A stretch of DNA of 64,000 nucleotides, taken from assembly GCA_024401335.1 (NCBI GenBank), contig JAKSLH010000015.1, positions 1 to 64,000 of the forward strand, given 5' to 3'. Positions 1 to 7,978 of the stretch are shown in pieces. Source of the stretch: Bacteroidales bacterium. Lineage in GTDB: Bacteria; Bacteroidota; Bacteroidia; Bacteroidales; Marinilabiliaceae. Each line of letters starts with the position of its first letter. The stretch's first letter is position 1. The notes beneath the pieces are model-generated. The model worked only from the letters and a program-made list of their open reading frames with translations. It was not told the DNA's origin and did no database searches. A program made the position numbers and the translations under genes.

Positions 1-33
1 GCTGCTATCTATACTGATATAATTAGTGAATAG
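1..33 (+). CDS. 3' end of an upstream gene, probably an Rhs toxin tail (partial)
   Basis: Frame 1 is open from the window edge to a TAG at 31-33 and encodes ten residues ending IISE. It stops about 18 nt before a membrane-protein gene, the same tail-then-membrane-gene spacing seen twice more downstream. I infer that it is the C-terminus of a displaced or intact Rhs toxin lying outside the window. Ten residues are too few to identify anything directly. Confidence 0.4.
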   Translation, partial: AAIYTDIISE

Positions 34-51
34 ATTTTGATTCGTATAGTT

Positions 52-594
52 ATGGAAAAGATAATTTGGTGGTGGAACATGGTGTATTACTTCCATGTTA
101 GGTGGTATGAAATATTCGGTAGGATTCTTATGTATCCATTCACGCTCTTAATAAGGAGTAAATTTATGACTGAATTGTATAGGAAAAGAGGAGTCGAGAA
201 TGCCGAAAAGACAATTAATGATGCCGTAAAAAAATCTGGTGTAGCAGAATTCTGCATGGAAGTAGTGAACGCAATTCTTTTGTTCTTACCTGTTTTCGCA
301 ATTGTCACATTGTTTTTACCGACACTAAACAGATTGTCTTTGAATAAAGAGCTTGTGAAAATGTTATATATTGGTTGTGTCACAATTCCGTATTACCTTG
401 TATTTAAAGTGAATGAACACCTGTTAGAAAAGAAGAATCGCTACAAGAGATTATTTCGTGAATTCGACGCCATGTTTAAGAATGATGTATGGAAAAGAAG
501 ACGCTATGGAACGCTTGTTTTTCTTACAGATCTATTCTTGATATCAATAACAGTCATAATAATCTATTGCGGTAATGTAATACGACATTCCTAA
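52..594 (+). CDS. multi-span membrane protein, candidate immunity protein
   Basis: The product is about 180 aa starting at the ATG at 52; a TTG at 37 is the only earlier in-frame start. The N-terminus is aromatic-rich, hydrophobic stretches lie near residues 70-90, 100-118 and 153-175, and a basic Lys/Arg linker precedes the last one. It has no signal peptide and no family that I recognise. It sits between the end of one tail and the start of the next Rhs tip, where Rhs loci keep immunity genes. Its layout (YY-x-W N-terminus, hydrophobic middle, basic linker, final span) resembles the protein at 2629-3060, so the two may be distant relatives. The immunity role is inferred from context and from the membrane-type tails beside it. 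Confidence 0.6.
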   Translation: MEKIIWWWNMVYYFHVRWYEIFGRILMYPFTLLIRSKFMTELYRKRGVENAEKTINDAVKKSGVAEFCMEVVNAILLFLPVFAIVTLFLPTLNRLSLNKELVKMLYIGCVTIPYYLVFKVNEHLLEKKNRYKRLFREFDAMFKNDVWKRRRYGTLVFLTDLFLISITVIIIYCGNVIRHS

Positions 595-603
595 AACAAC
601 GTG

Positions 604-1536
604 ATGAAGAATTCGCTTACATATTCGTTTGATGGCTCAACAGGCGACCTTCTAACCCGCAAGGGCATGACTGGTGTGGCCGAGTCGTTCACGTATGATG
701 TATGGGGCACGCAGACTGTCACGATGTCGGTGGCTGGTCTCCGCCGTGGCTTCACAGGCCATGAACACTGGAATGAATTCGGGCTAATTGATATGAATTT
801 TGCGAGTAAGCGAGAGCAGACGGAATGTCTTGCATTACGTATGCCGAGCGTGAGCAAAATGGACGAGTTTTCCACATTAAGCAGTTTGGGTTCAGTGTCA
901 AGTTCTGACATTGTCAGTGTCTTTAGTACTACAGCCGATTTCAGAGCGGTAATAAACGCATGGTTAAGTTATGATTGGAAGAAAACAGATCAATTTGCAG
1001 ATGCTTTGAAACAAGCAGGATATGGTGTGGAGGGCTTGATGCTTAATAACGTGTATGTACGTGGTAAAGGCAAGGCAGCTCGTGAAGCAGCGGCGATGGA
1101 TATCTGGAATCAAGGGAACGGGAGAACGAGAGGAGGATATTTAAAAGACAATGCATTTTCAAATGTCTCTTTCTCAAAAACGTTAGGAAGTACTTTTGTG
1201 TCTACTTTAGAACAAACAAATCAAGGGTTTATAAATACAGAAAAACTAAAAGGCGATTCATTAGTTAGGGCAGAAAAAATTAATTCGCAAAGAACAAGTT
1301 TGAACAGAATTGCCAAGTTTGGTAAATATGCGGGAAGAATCTTTGCTGGAGTTGGAATAGCATCATCTTTGATGGAGTTGTATATGAACCAAAATCGAAC
1401 TGGCGCAGATTGGCTAAGGTGTGGTGTTTCTTTAGGCATTACAATGAGTGGTTTCGTTCCTGTTTTAGGCCCCATTTTGTCTTTAGGCTTGGGGTATGCC
1501 GATGCTTGTGGCGTTTTTGACAAAATGATTTATTAA
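604..1536 (+). CDS. orphan Rhs tip joined to a hydrophobic toxin-like tail
   Basis: The product is about 310 aa (ATG 604; GTG 601 also possible). Residues 1-60 are Rhs core, with a YDVWG motif and a GFTGHEHWNEFGLIDMN block. The core then breaks off exactly where GRFYDP would follow, and unrelated sequence begins. Residues 95-180 form a module that recurs at 1987-2244 and ends in WNQGNGR. The C-terminal 80 residues contain two glycine-rich hydrophobic stretches near residues 235-255 and 270-300, as in membrane-inserting toxins. There is no signal peptide and none of the normal YD repeats, so it cannot be delivered like a full Rhs protein. Such orphan tips are known to become useful by recombination with a complete rhs gene. 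Pore formation is inference. A membrane protein gene follows 13 nt downstream. Confidence 0.6.
   Translation: MKNSLTYSFDGSTGDLLTRKGMTGVAESFTYDVWGTQTVTMSVAGLRRGFTGHEHWNEFGLIDMNFASKREQTECLALRMPSVSKMDEFSTLSSLGSVSSSDIVSVFSTTADFRAVINAWLSYDWKKTDQFADALKQAGYGVEGLMLNNVYVRGKGKAAREAAAMDIWNQGNGRTRGGYLKDNAFSNVSFSKTLGSTFVSTLEQTNQGFINTEKLKGDSLVRAEKINSQRTSLNRIAKFGKYAGRIFAGVGIASSLMELYMNQNRTGADWLRCGVSLGITMSGFVPVLGPILSLGLGYADACGVFDKMIY
1093..1124 (+). repeat. 32-nt direct repeat, copy 1 (tail-module junction)
   Basis: This stretch is identical over 32 nt to 2200-2231. It encodes the end of the shared module (AMDIWNQGNGR) in both tails, and the sequences diverge completely right after it. It marks either the boundary of a conserved module or a site of homologous exchange between cassettes. 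Confidence 0.85.
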
Positions 1537-1549
1537 AACCAAAGTACTT

Positions 1550-1939
1550 ATGGAATTTGTATACTATATAGCTACTGTGAGCATAGTTTCTGTTGCATGT
1601 CTCTTCATTGTTACACCTAAACTCTTTTGGGGATATGGAATTAGGTTTAAAGTGATCTTTTCTGTTTGTTTTCTTTTGTTTTTGGTGTCATACATTCCTG
1701 TAGATAATCCGATTATGGCTAATTTTATAGTAGGGCAAAAGGTGCCATTATTATCTCTTGTTGTTTTGAAAATAAACCTATTTGTTTTTGTGAAACATAC
1801 AGGACGGTATCCAATGAATACTTATTGGGTGTTCGAGTCTAAACCATGGAAAGATGTTGTGTTCAACATTGTTACCTTTACCCTTTTATGTGGTGTCTCA
1901 ATTCTTGTTCTTTATTTGCATGATCAAGGGATGTGGTGA
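1550..1939 (+). CDS. four-span membrane protein, candidate immunity protein
   Basis: The product is 129 aa with hydrophobic stretches near residues 3-22, 33-48, 62-80 and 103-122, covering most of the protein. It starts 13 nt after the hydrophobic toxin-like tail ending at 1536. A small polytopic protein directly downstream of a membrane-type tail is the arrangement of pore-forming colicins and their immunity proteins, so immunity to that tail is the natural guess. No sequence family is recognised. Confidence 0.6.
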   Translation: MEFVYYIATVSIVSVACLFIVTPKLFWGYGIRFKVIFSVCFLLFLVSYIPVDNPIMANFIVGQKVPLLSLVVLKINLFVFVKHTGRYPMNTYWVFESKPWKDVVFNIVTFTLLCGVSILVLYLHDQGMW

Positions 1940-1986
1940 TATAATGGTTATAGACTATATAACAACTAGATATAACATTGAAATTA

Positions 1987-2626
1987 ATGATGTCTAAGAC
2001 TGATCCTATGAACGTAGCGACGGTATTCAACACTTCAAATGACATGGAAGTTGTGATTAATGCAATAAAAGGAGGCAACTGGACCGACACCAAGGAACTG
2101 ATTGATGCTATTGTTGCCTCTGGCTATGGCGCGTATGGAAACGTAATGCTTGACGACGTGTATGTTTACGGGAGGAGCACATCGGCATACAGAGCAGCTG
2201 CGATGGATATCTGGAATCAAGGGAACGGGAGGTGGTGCTATTGATGCCAATAGATACGTTAGCATAGGTTCTGGCATGACTGGCATAGCAGCAGGTTTTG
2301 TTGAAAATGATTTGTCTAAACTTTCCCAAAACGTTGTTGTTAAATATGGTCGACGAGTAAATGGAAGCGTCAAATCAGCTCAGGCATTAACCAATATGGC
2401 AAGAACATCGTATGGCAAAGCGGCTTCTGTAATGAAAGGTATTGGCTGGGTTACTTCTGCTTATTCAGTATGGTCTACAGGTAATGACATATGGAACAAT
2501 GGAGTATCTTTTTCGAATGCTTATGATTTAGTATTTGGAATAGTAGGGTTTGTCCCTGGTTGGGGATGGGCAGTTTCTGGAGGTGCTTTCTTAGCAAAAG
2601 AAGCTTATTTATATTTTTGTGATTGA
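1987..2626 (+). pseudogene. frameshifted toxin-like tail without an Rhs core
   Basis: The first part (frame 1, ATG 1987 or 1990, ending at 2244) parallels residues 95-180 of the 604-1536 product: VFNT/VFST, a GYG motif, DVYVYGR against NVYVRGK, and an identical AMDIWNQGNGR. Reading continues in frame 2 to the TGA at 2626. Removing one G from the run at 2227-2229 gives WNQGNGGGAIDANR and joins both halves into one open frame of about 210 codons. The C-terminal half is glycine-rich and hydrophobic, with a GFVPGWGWAVSGG stretch near its end. I read it as a second membrane-type tail broken by a 1-nt insertion or by recombination in the repeat. Ribosomal +1 frameshifting is possible but has no specific support. 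Confidence 0.6.
2200..2231 (+). repeat. 32-nt direct repeat, copy 2 (at the frameshift)
   Basis: This is an exact copy of 1093-1124. The frame of the second tail is lost inside or just after this copy, which suggests the lesion arose through the repeat. Confidence 0.85.
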
Positions 2627-2628
2627 TT

Positions 2629-3060
2629 ATGAATACGATGAGAAAACTAATATCTGCTTTTGAGTATCTATATTATAGGATATATGCCACGTACAAGTAT
2701 CGTTGGCATGAAAATATGCCTGGAATGTATGCGTTAGGAATCGTTTCTTTAATGCAGTTATTTATGCTATTTCTTTTATTACGAGTTTTCCCTTATTTGA
2801 TTTGGGGAGTTGATTTGTTGTCATTTATGGATGGCATGAATAAATTTGTTTTTGGTTCTACAACTTTACTACCTATGTATGTTATAAATTACTGGTATTT
2901 TTATAAGCATACGAGTTTTGAGATATTGGAGGAGAAATGGGTATGCGAGCCGGAAAATCAAAAGAAACGACGTGGGAGATTTGTTCTCTGTTTTATAGTT
3001 CTGTTTTTTTTAGTGACAGTTGCTCTTGCTGGTTATGTAGGAGAGACTCGTAATTCGTAA
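2629..3060 (+). CDS. multi-span membrane protein, candidate immunity protein
   Basis: The product is 143 aa from the ATG at 2629, two bases after the TGA of the preceding tail, so translation is probably coupled. The N-terminus is rich in Tyr and Trp. Hydrophobic segments lie near residues 32-58 and 82-98, then a basic linker, then a final span near 118-138. Size and layout resemble the protein at 52-594. It would protect against the broken tail before it; an intact immunity gene beside a broken toxin is common in decaying toxin arrays. Confidence 0.6.
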   Translation: MNTMRKLISAFEYLYYRIYATYKYRWHENMPGMYALGIVSLMQLFMLFLLLRVFPYLIWGVDLLSFMDGMNKFVFGSTTLLPMYVINYWYFYKHTSFEILEEKWVCEPENQKKRRGRFVLCFIVLFFLVTVALAGYVGETRNS

Positions 3061-3113
3061 ATGATGTAACATTCTTTGATTCTCAAGATGTCTTATCACC
3101 GTAATAATTATCT

Positions 3114-3503
3114 GTGTCAAGTACAGTGAAAAACTCACTTTCATACTCGTTTGGTGGTACAACATGTGACCTGCTGATGACCGACCATCAGGGAAGCATA
3201 CTTGCTCTATACAAGCCAGACTTCACGACGACGTATACTGCGTCGTATGACGTATGGGGCAGGAGGACAGTGACCAAGAACAACATAAGTTTCCAGCGTG
3301 GCTATACGGGTCATGAGCACTGGAACAGCTTCCAGCTCATCGACATGAACGGAAGATTCTATGACCCGATCTTGGCCCGTTTCCTCTCGCCAGACCCATA
3401 CGTGCAGGCGCCTGACAATACGCAGAGCTTCAACAGGTATTCATACTGCCTTAACAATCCGCTGAAGTATACGATCCGAGCGGAGAATACTGGGGAATGG
3501 TGA
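3114..3503 (+). pseudogene. Rhs-core stub, frameshifted at the DPSGE motif
   Basis: It encodes the last 120 residues or so of an Rhs repeat-associated core: MTDHQGS, YDVWGRR, GYTGHEHWNSFQLIDMNGRFYDP, FLSPDPYVQ and LNNPLKYT. The expected next residues, DPSGE, are encoded at 3473-3487 in another frame, so one base has been lost just before 3473. The annotated frame instead reads IRAENTGEW and stops at TGA 3501-3503. The stub begins at the same Rhs position as the one at 604, as if both were cut from a parental gene at one boundary. There is no secretion signal or YD-repeat shell. Confidence 0.8.
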
Positions 3504-3695
3504 TTGGATAACCAATCCATTATAGGAGAAATGTATGTTGGCCCCCAAATGGGACATGCAGTAGGTGTGACGAATGTTCGGGTCTATGATAATGGTCGTG
3601 TCTTTATGAGAGTGATGAATTCTTCTGGTCTAGGTGGTTCAAGATTTAAGAATTTTGATAAATTTTTTAGATTAATGACAGTAACTGAATTTTGA
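3504..3695 (+). pseudogene. remnant of a papain/NlpC-like toxin tail
   Basis: This frame continues in phase after the TGA of the Rhs stub and encodes 63 residues. A GPQMGHAVGVTNVRVYDNG segment followed by an RVMNSSG segment looks like the C-terminal half of a papain-fold domain: the catalytic His strand, then an Asn/Asp/Ser-bearing strand. The half that would carry the catalytic Cys is absent, so it is almost certainly inactive. It aligns loosely with the C-terminus of the 4478-5584 product. Family assignment is inference from pattern only. Confidence 0.45.
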
Positions 3696-3700
3696 CATTT

Positions 3701-4390
3701 ATGAAGCAAATAATTCTTGGAATAATATCCTTCTTGGGGTGCATATCTTCTTTTGCTCAGGCAAAGCCGTGCGATGACAATGCATTTTTGCGTGTTGCAA
3801 AAGAGCAGTTTTCTGTCGAACTTAACAAACGAATAGCACATGCAGGCAGGAATAAGCGTTACCGTGTCAGTATGTCATTGTCGGATACGTCAAACATTAA
3901 GTTCATATTCCCAATTTATGACGTAAAGACAATTTCCTTGGATAGCATCACTGAAAATTCTTTTTTCTCAAATATGATAAAACTCGAAAACAATCCCTTT
4001 AATCAAATATTCGTTGTGGTTAATCCAGAGAATATTTGGACATGTTACTACAGAAGGGGTATTTGGGATAATATTGCACTTTTGAATAAAGAACATCCAA
4101 GTATGGCTTTTTATGATGGTATTGGATGTGATGTAATTGAAAGATTTGATATTAATGATATCACGTCCTTCAAGTCCTTGGTTGATTTTATTTCTGCAAA
4201 TGTGTCTTTAGAGTTGTTCGGTGTTGAAGATTTCGAAGGACTATGGTACTATGACAAGTCTGATGTGTTGTGTCATGTAAGACAGGAGGGTTCAAGGATA
4301 GTTGTTGAAGATGGGCAAGCGTTCTTTGAGCGTTTGGTTGAGACAGTCGGAATTGATGTCATTAGAACAAGAATGCAAAGAGTGTGGTGA
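3701..4390 (+). CDS. exported protein of unknown function, candidate immunity protein
   Basis: The product is 229 aa from the ATG at 3701; earlier in-frame TTG starts are unlikely because the signal peptide (residues 1-19, ending SSFAQ) begins exactly there. It is predicted to be periplasmic or surface-exposed. No domain is recognised. The gene starts 5 nt after the stop of the papain-like tail remnant. Position and export fit an immunity protein for a toxin acting in the periplasm, but nothing in the sequence proves it. Confidence 0.55.
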   Translation: MKQIILGIISFLGCISSFAQAKPCDDNAFLRVAKEQFSVELNKRIAHAGRNKRYRVSMSLSDTSNIKFIFPIYDVKTISLDSITENSFFSNMIKLENNPFNQIFVVVNPENIWTCYYRRGIWDNIALLNKEHPSMAFYDGIGCDVIERFDINDITSFKSLVDFISANVSLELFGVEDFEGLWYYDKSDVLCHVRQEGSRIVVEDGQAFFERLVETVGIDVIRTRMQRVW

Positions 4391-4477
4391 AAAAAATTCC
4401 ACATTCATGACCTCGTTCGACGTAGGCCTTATACTAGGAACGTTTTTTTTAGTAAAAAACTATATAATATCGATAAA
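4391..4477. other. intergenic gap with a short repeated element
   Basis: This 87-nt gap holds a 22-nt element at 4415-4436 that recurs with one mismatch at 6241-6262. Both copies sit 25-45 nt upstream of a gene for an exported protein. The first half contains gacgtaggc, which could be Rhs YDVWG-coding sequence that has lost three bases, as seen more clearly at 7929-7942. Confidence 0.5.
4415..4436 (+). repeat. 22-nt dispersed repeat, copy 1
   Basis: It matches 6241-6262 at 21 of 22 positions and begins gttcgacgtag. It may be a fossil of Rhs core sequence or a shared upstream control element. Confidence 0.6.
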
Positions 4478-5584
4478 ATGGTGAAATACATCTTATCAAT
4501 AATAGTCTGTCTTGCGACTAGTCAATTAGTTAGCAGCACTAATTATACAAGCAATAGTTGTGATAGCTTGTTGATAACCCTTTCATTTTCCAGTGACAGT
4601 GTTCGTTATGGTGATGATATCGATGTGTGTATTACAATAACAAACGTATCTAATTCCTCAAGGACAATCAGCTCTCATGCCCTTGTGGAGTTATACCATA
4701 GCGAATCCGATAACTATGGTTACTCGCATGCGTACTCATTCTTGCCACCGATTTCGGCTTGTCAGGATTATTATGTACATCTTAAACCAAACGAAAAATA
4801 CCAGTACAAATATGTGTTGAAAGTGTCATCAGATTTCTTCCAGGAAGGCACCAATGACCTGTCTGCCCAATATCGTTATTGGCCTCAAAACAAACGGGAT
4901 ATTATAAATGGAAAAATTCTTTTGAAATCAAAAGACATAGCACTTGAAGTCAAATCAAATAGCGATAGTTGTCGAGAATCACAGCCTTTCTGTCGGCCTG
5001 TTTTGTCGCCAGAATCATTTAGTCATATTGAAGAATATATCATTCAGAACAGAATAAGATATCCACAAGAGGCGTTGGAGAAAAAACTCGAAGACAGGGT
5101 TTTTGTTCGTTTTGCTGTTGACTCCACAGGTCATACGTATGGTTGCAGTGTAAAAAATGGGAAATATGAGATTTTGAACGAAGAAGCTATTAGGGTTGTC
5201 AAAACCATGGTATTCCCGAAATCCTCTTCTTACGAAGATAAAACATGCGAAAAATTGCTTACTTTTCCAGTGTCATTCACATTGTCTCACGTGGGTGGCG
5301 GAAAAAAAGGTGCGAGTGCACAGAGGGTGAATTATGATACACCAGTTTTGCATGTATGCAAGAAGAAGAAGGACATCGCATCACTGATTAATGTTAGGGC
5401 TGTCCATGCAGCAGATTGGGGAGATGGAACTGGGCACATGACCGCCGTGAATAAAATGCAGATGTGGCAAAAACGTAATGGCAGCGTATATTACCGTTTG
5501 TTTACAATGGACTCTGCAAGGGGGCGATACGTAAGAACAGGTATACAAAAGATATATTTAATTACAAGAATAAAACGTTGGTGA
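4478..5584 (+). CDS. exported Ig-like/TonB-C protein fused to a toxin-like tail remnant
   Basis: The product is 368 aa. A signal peptide covers about residues 1-20. Residues 30-160 look like a beta-sandwich (bacterial Ig or BsuPI-like; weak call). Residues 185-270 match the TonB C-terminal domain pattern: RYPQEALEKKLEDRVFVRF, then VDSTG, then LNEEAIRVVKTM. After a GGGKKGAS linker the last 90 residues change character and contain GTGHMTAV, GSVYYRLF and TMDSARG. These align with the papain-like remnant at 3504-3695 (GHAVGV, GRVFMRV, NSSG). I read it as a chimera made when a host-type TonB-C gene was joined to an Rhs tail. It could instead be an unusual single protein. The next gene starts 2 nt downstream. 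Confidence 0.55.
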   Translation: MVKYILSIIVCLATSQLVSSTNYTSNSCDSLLITLSFSSDSVRYGDDIDVCITITNVSNSSRTISSHALVELYHSESDNYGYSHAYSFLPPISACQDYYVHLKPNEKYQYKYVLKVSSDFFQEGTNDLSAQYRYWPQNKRDIINGKILLKSKDIALEVKSNSDSCRESQPFCRPVLSPESFSHIEEYIIQNRIRYPQEALEKKLEDRVFVRFAVDSTGHTYGCSVKNGKYEILNEEAIRVVKTMVFPKSSSYEDKTCEKLLTFPVSFTLSHVGGGKKGASAQRVNYDTPVLHVCKKKKDIASLINVRAVHAADWGDGTGHMTAVNKMQMWQKRNGSVYYRLFTMDSARGRYVRTGIQKIYLITRIKRW

Positions 5585-5586
5585 TT

Positions 5587-6228
5587 ATGAGGTATTTGTT
5601 ACTGCTTTCCGTGTGTTTTTATTTGATTTCCGCAGAAGCTCAGTCGAATAAAGAATCAGATAGCCAAGATGTGTTAATGTCGTTGTTGAATAAGTGCATT
5701 CGTAAAGGCAATATTTATTCGCATGGGAACTTCCCAAAGTCTTATTTTGATGATGTGAAGTTGACACCAGTCACATTGTGTAACATTGTGAACGATAGCG
5801 CGGTTACAGATAGTTTGTCTGTACCATACTTAGTGATTATTTCTAAGGTGAATGAAGTTGTTGGTGTGATAAGTACCGATGATTACGGCAACAGCTATAT
5901 TGATATGGAATATAACTATCATTTTGCTGATGGGTTGAGAGTGTTGTGGCCTATTTGGGTGTTGTTGCATATTGATGATGATATAAGTGTGTATAATGCG
6001 AAAGGAGTTGATGATCAGGTGATTTTTGTGTCTGATGGGAATACGTTAAAGTATTTGGACATGCGATTTATTGAATTAGAATATGACGAATTACCACAAG
6101 ATGTGACAATCGAGAATTTTGGATTTAAGGATATATACGATACGCCGTCTTGTGGATTCCCGTCTAGTTTTTGGAAGCGTAATACACGAAGACGTTTGAA
6201 GCATGCCGAGGATAGTATAGGTTATTGA
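5587..6228 (+). CDS. exported protein of unknown function, candidate immunity protein
   Basis: The product is 213 aa from the ATG at 5587. A signal peptide covers residues 1-19 (ending AEAQS). The rest is acidic and soluble, with no domain that I recognise. It follows the chimeric protein by two bases and is surely cotranslated with it. The pattern of exported protein directly after a papain-like tail repeats that of 3701-4390, which supports a shared role. That role, immunity, is inferred. Confidence 0.55.
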   Translation: MRYLLLLSVCFYLISAEAQSNKESDSQDVLMSLLNKCIRKGNIYSHGNFPKSYFDDVKLTPVTLCNIVNDSAVTDSLSVPYLVIISKVNEVVGVISTDDYGNSYIDMEYNYHFADGLRVLWPIWVLLHIDDDISVYNAKGVDDQVIFVSDGNTLKYLDMRFIELEYDELPQDVTIENFGFKDIYDTPSCGFPSSFWKRNTRRRLKHAEDSIGY

Positions 6229-6240
6229 TTTATTCTCTCT

Positions 6241-6262
6241 GTTCGACGTAGTCCTTATACTA
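6241..6262 (+). repeat. 22-nt dispersed repeat, copy 2
   Basis: It matches 4415-4436 except for one base (gtcc for ggcc). It lies 26 nt upstream of the next gene's ATG at 6289, in the 60-nt gap after 6228. Confidence 0.6.
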
Positions 6263-6288
6263 TTATAGACGATTATATATTTTAGCTT

Positions 6289-7875
6289 ATGAAAAACAGA
6301 ATCGAATCAAATAGCCTGCTTGCTATGTTCATAGCCATCTTGTGTGAACTAAGCCTTCCTGCGCAGAACATTGTCAAAAATCCTTCTTTTAATGATTATA
6401 TTATTCCTGAGCCTGGGATGTATGAAACTTATCCGTCTTTAGTTGCTAATTGGAATGGTTATAGATATATGAGTCTATATGGTAGTAGTTTTACATATAA
6501 GGCTCCAATTTATAACAATGGGCGGCACATTTCTGACCCTTCGATTAATGGATTCAGATACTTTGACTTGTCTTCGTTTGAAAAAGGAGACTCTAGTTAT
6601 ATCATTTTTTGTCCCTTGAATTTATTGGGCGGTGTCGACTATATATGTGGTGAGTTAGAATATTGTACACAGAAAGGTGTAGAATATGAATTATCATTCG
6701 ACTATGAGATTATTAAAGAAAAGAGTGATTTCGCACTTGATCATATATACTGCGCTTTGTCTGGAGACTATGGTTATGTTACAACAAACAGGGGTGTGAG
6801 ATGGTTTCATTATAATAGACCCCAAACCATTGACCTTGTAAAAGTGGAGTTGCAAACAGACACATTGGGACGACATCGAGCTCATACTAAGTTTATTTCA
6901 AATGGTGGTGCTGGTTATATTACCATAGGATATTTACCTGATTTAGGATTATTGGACAAACTTAGAGAAGATGTTAGGAGATTAGGTAATCGGATAAAGG
7001 AGTCTGACTTGGAAAAACTTGATTTCTCAATTATTCCTATCCATTATATCAAAAAGGATAGTAACAAGAAAAACAGCAATATAAAGCTAACTTCCAATGT
7101 TCATTATCTTATTGACAATGTATGTATTTCTCCTTTGGATTCTAGTGTTTATCATCAAAAGACCCCGGAATTGGAGAATACATCTCCTTGCCTAGATCTT
7201 AATGATGAAATTGAATACAATATCAAGCGACAGGTTCATTATTTGAATATTAATAAGCAGGTTTACGAGTTCGTTTCTCCTAGTGATTCCTCTATTGTTG
7301 AATCTGACACTTTGCTTTTTGATACAGAAAAGTTTTTTGCGAATTATATGTCAAGTGAGACCTTTGATATCGATGATTCTTTACAGTGTGTAGTCGCATC
7401 AAGAACGTTGAAGATAGGTTATAGAGAACCGTCGTGTTATAATGCACCAAAGGATTATTTCAGAGTTTCTTACTTTGGAAATGATGCACAATGGGTGTGT
7501 CGCCTTGAGGGAGAAATGCTGAGTGTAAAAACAGGTAACGGCAAGTTGTTCTTAATGCCAGAAAGTGTTGTAGTCGATACGACAATTGCCGTTACTGGCC
7601 GGGATTTACAAGATATTAGTAAAATACTAAAAAAGCATTGTAGTTCAGATGATTCAATGACTGTCAACAATTCCGAGAGTGAGATTACGTGTGTAGGTAT
7701 GGTCATAGATTACAAGATTAATGAAAACGTGAATGCCATCGTAGTAGACCAGTCGATCTTAGTTGGCAAGAAACTGAGAAAGTCAAAAGATGAGTGGATA
7801 CATGACCTGCTGAAAATATATAAACGTGTTGCTGAACGTAACGGCATAGAGGTACCTTGGAGGTTAAGCGAGTGA
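6289..7875 (+). CDS. large exported protein with an N-terminal jelly-roll-like module
   Basis: The product is 528 aa. A signal peptide ends near residue 25 (LPAQ). It is followed by NIVKNPSFNDY, the opening of galactose-binding-like modules found in many Bacteroidota surface proteins; that module probably spans residues 26-285, ending with a YLIDNVCIS segment. The remainder (residues 300-528) has no recognised domain; the last 50 residues are Lys-rich and helical. There are no Rhs motifs inside. It lies within the Rhs cassette array but could be an independent surface protein. Confidence 0.55.
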   Translation: MKNRIESNSLLAMFIAILCELSLPAQNIVKNPSFNDYIIPEPGMYETYPSLVANWNGYRYMSLYGSSFTYKAPIYNNGRHISDPSINGFRYFDLSSFEKGDSSYIIFCPLNLLGGVDYICGELEYCTQKGVEYELSFDYEIIKEKSDFALDHIYCALSGDYGYVTTNRGVRWFHYNRPQTIDLVKVELQTDTLGRHRAHTKFISNGGAGYITIGYLPDLGLLDKLREDVRRLGNRIKESDLEKLDFSIIPIHYIKKDSNKKNSNIKLTSNVHYLIDNVCISPLDSSVYHQKTPELENTSPCLDLNDEIEYNIKRQVHYLNINKQVYEFVSPSDSSIVESDTLLFDTEKFFANYMSSETFDIDDSLQCVVASRTLKIGYREPSCYNAPKDYFRVSYFGNDAQWVCRLEGEMLSVKTGNGKLFLMPESVVVDTTIAVTGRDLQDISKILKKHCSSDDSMTVNNSESEITCVGMVIDYKINENVNAIVVDQSILVGKKLRKSKDEWIHDLLKIYKRVAERNGIEVPWRLSE

Positions 7876-7978
7876 GGCCTATTGAAGATAATAAAAGTGG
7901 TATATATACGCAAGGCAAGAGCCGTAACGACGTAGGCAGGAGCATACGCCGAATGAGATATTTAACTCTAAAAAAACG
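7876..7978. other. gap with an Rhs-core fossil
   Basis: At 7929-7942 the sequence gacgtaggcaggag equals the Rhs stub at 3249-3265 with one tgg codon missing (DV-GR for DVWGR). The rest of the gap shows nothing that I can name. Confidence 0.5.

Noticed and set aside
4302-4484. 60-codon plus-strand frame overlapping the end of the 3701-4390 gene and the next start
   Set aside because: It overlaps a gene with a clear signal peptide and has no features of its own. Only its SFDV-G part may be an Rhs fossil.
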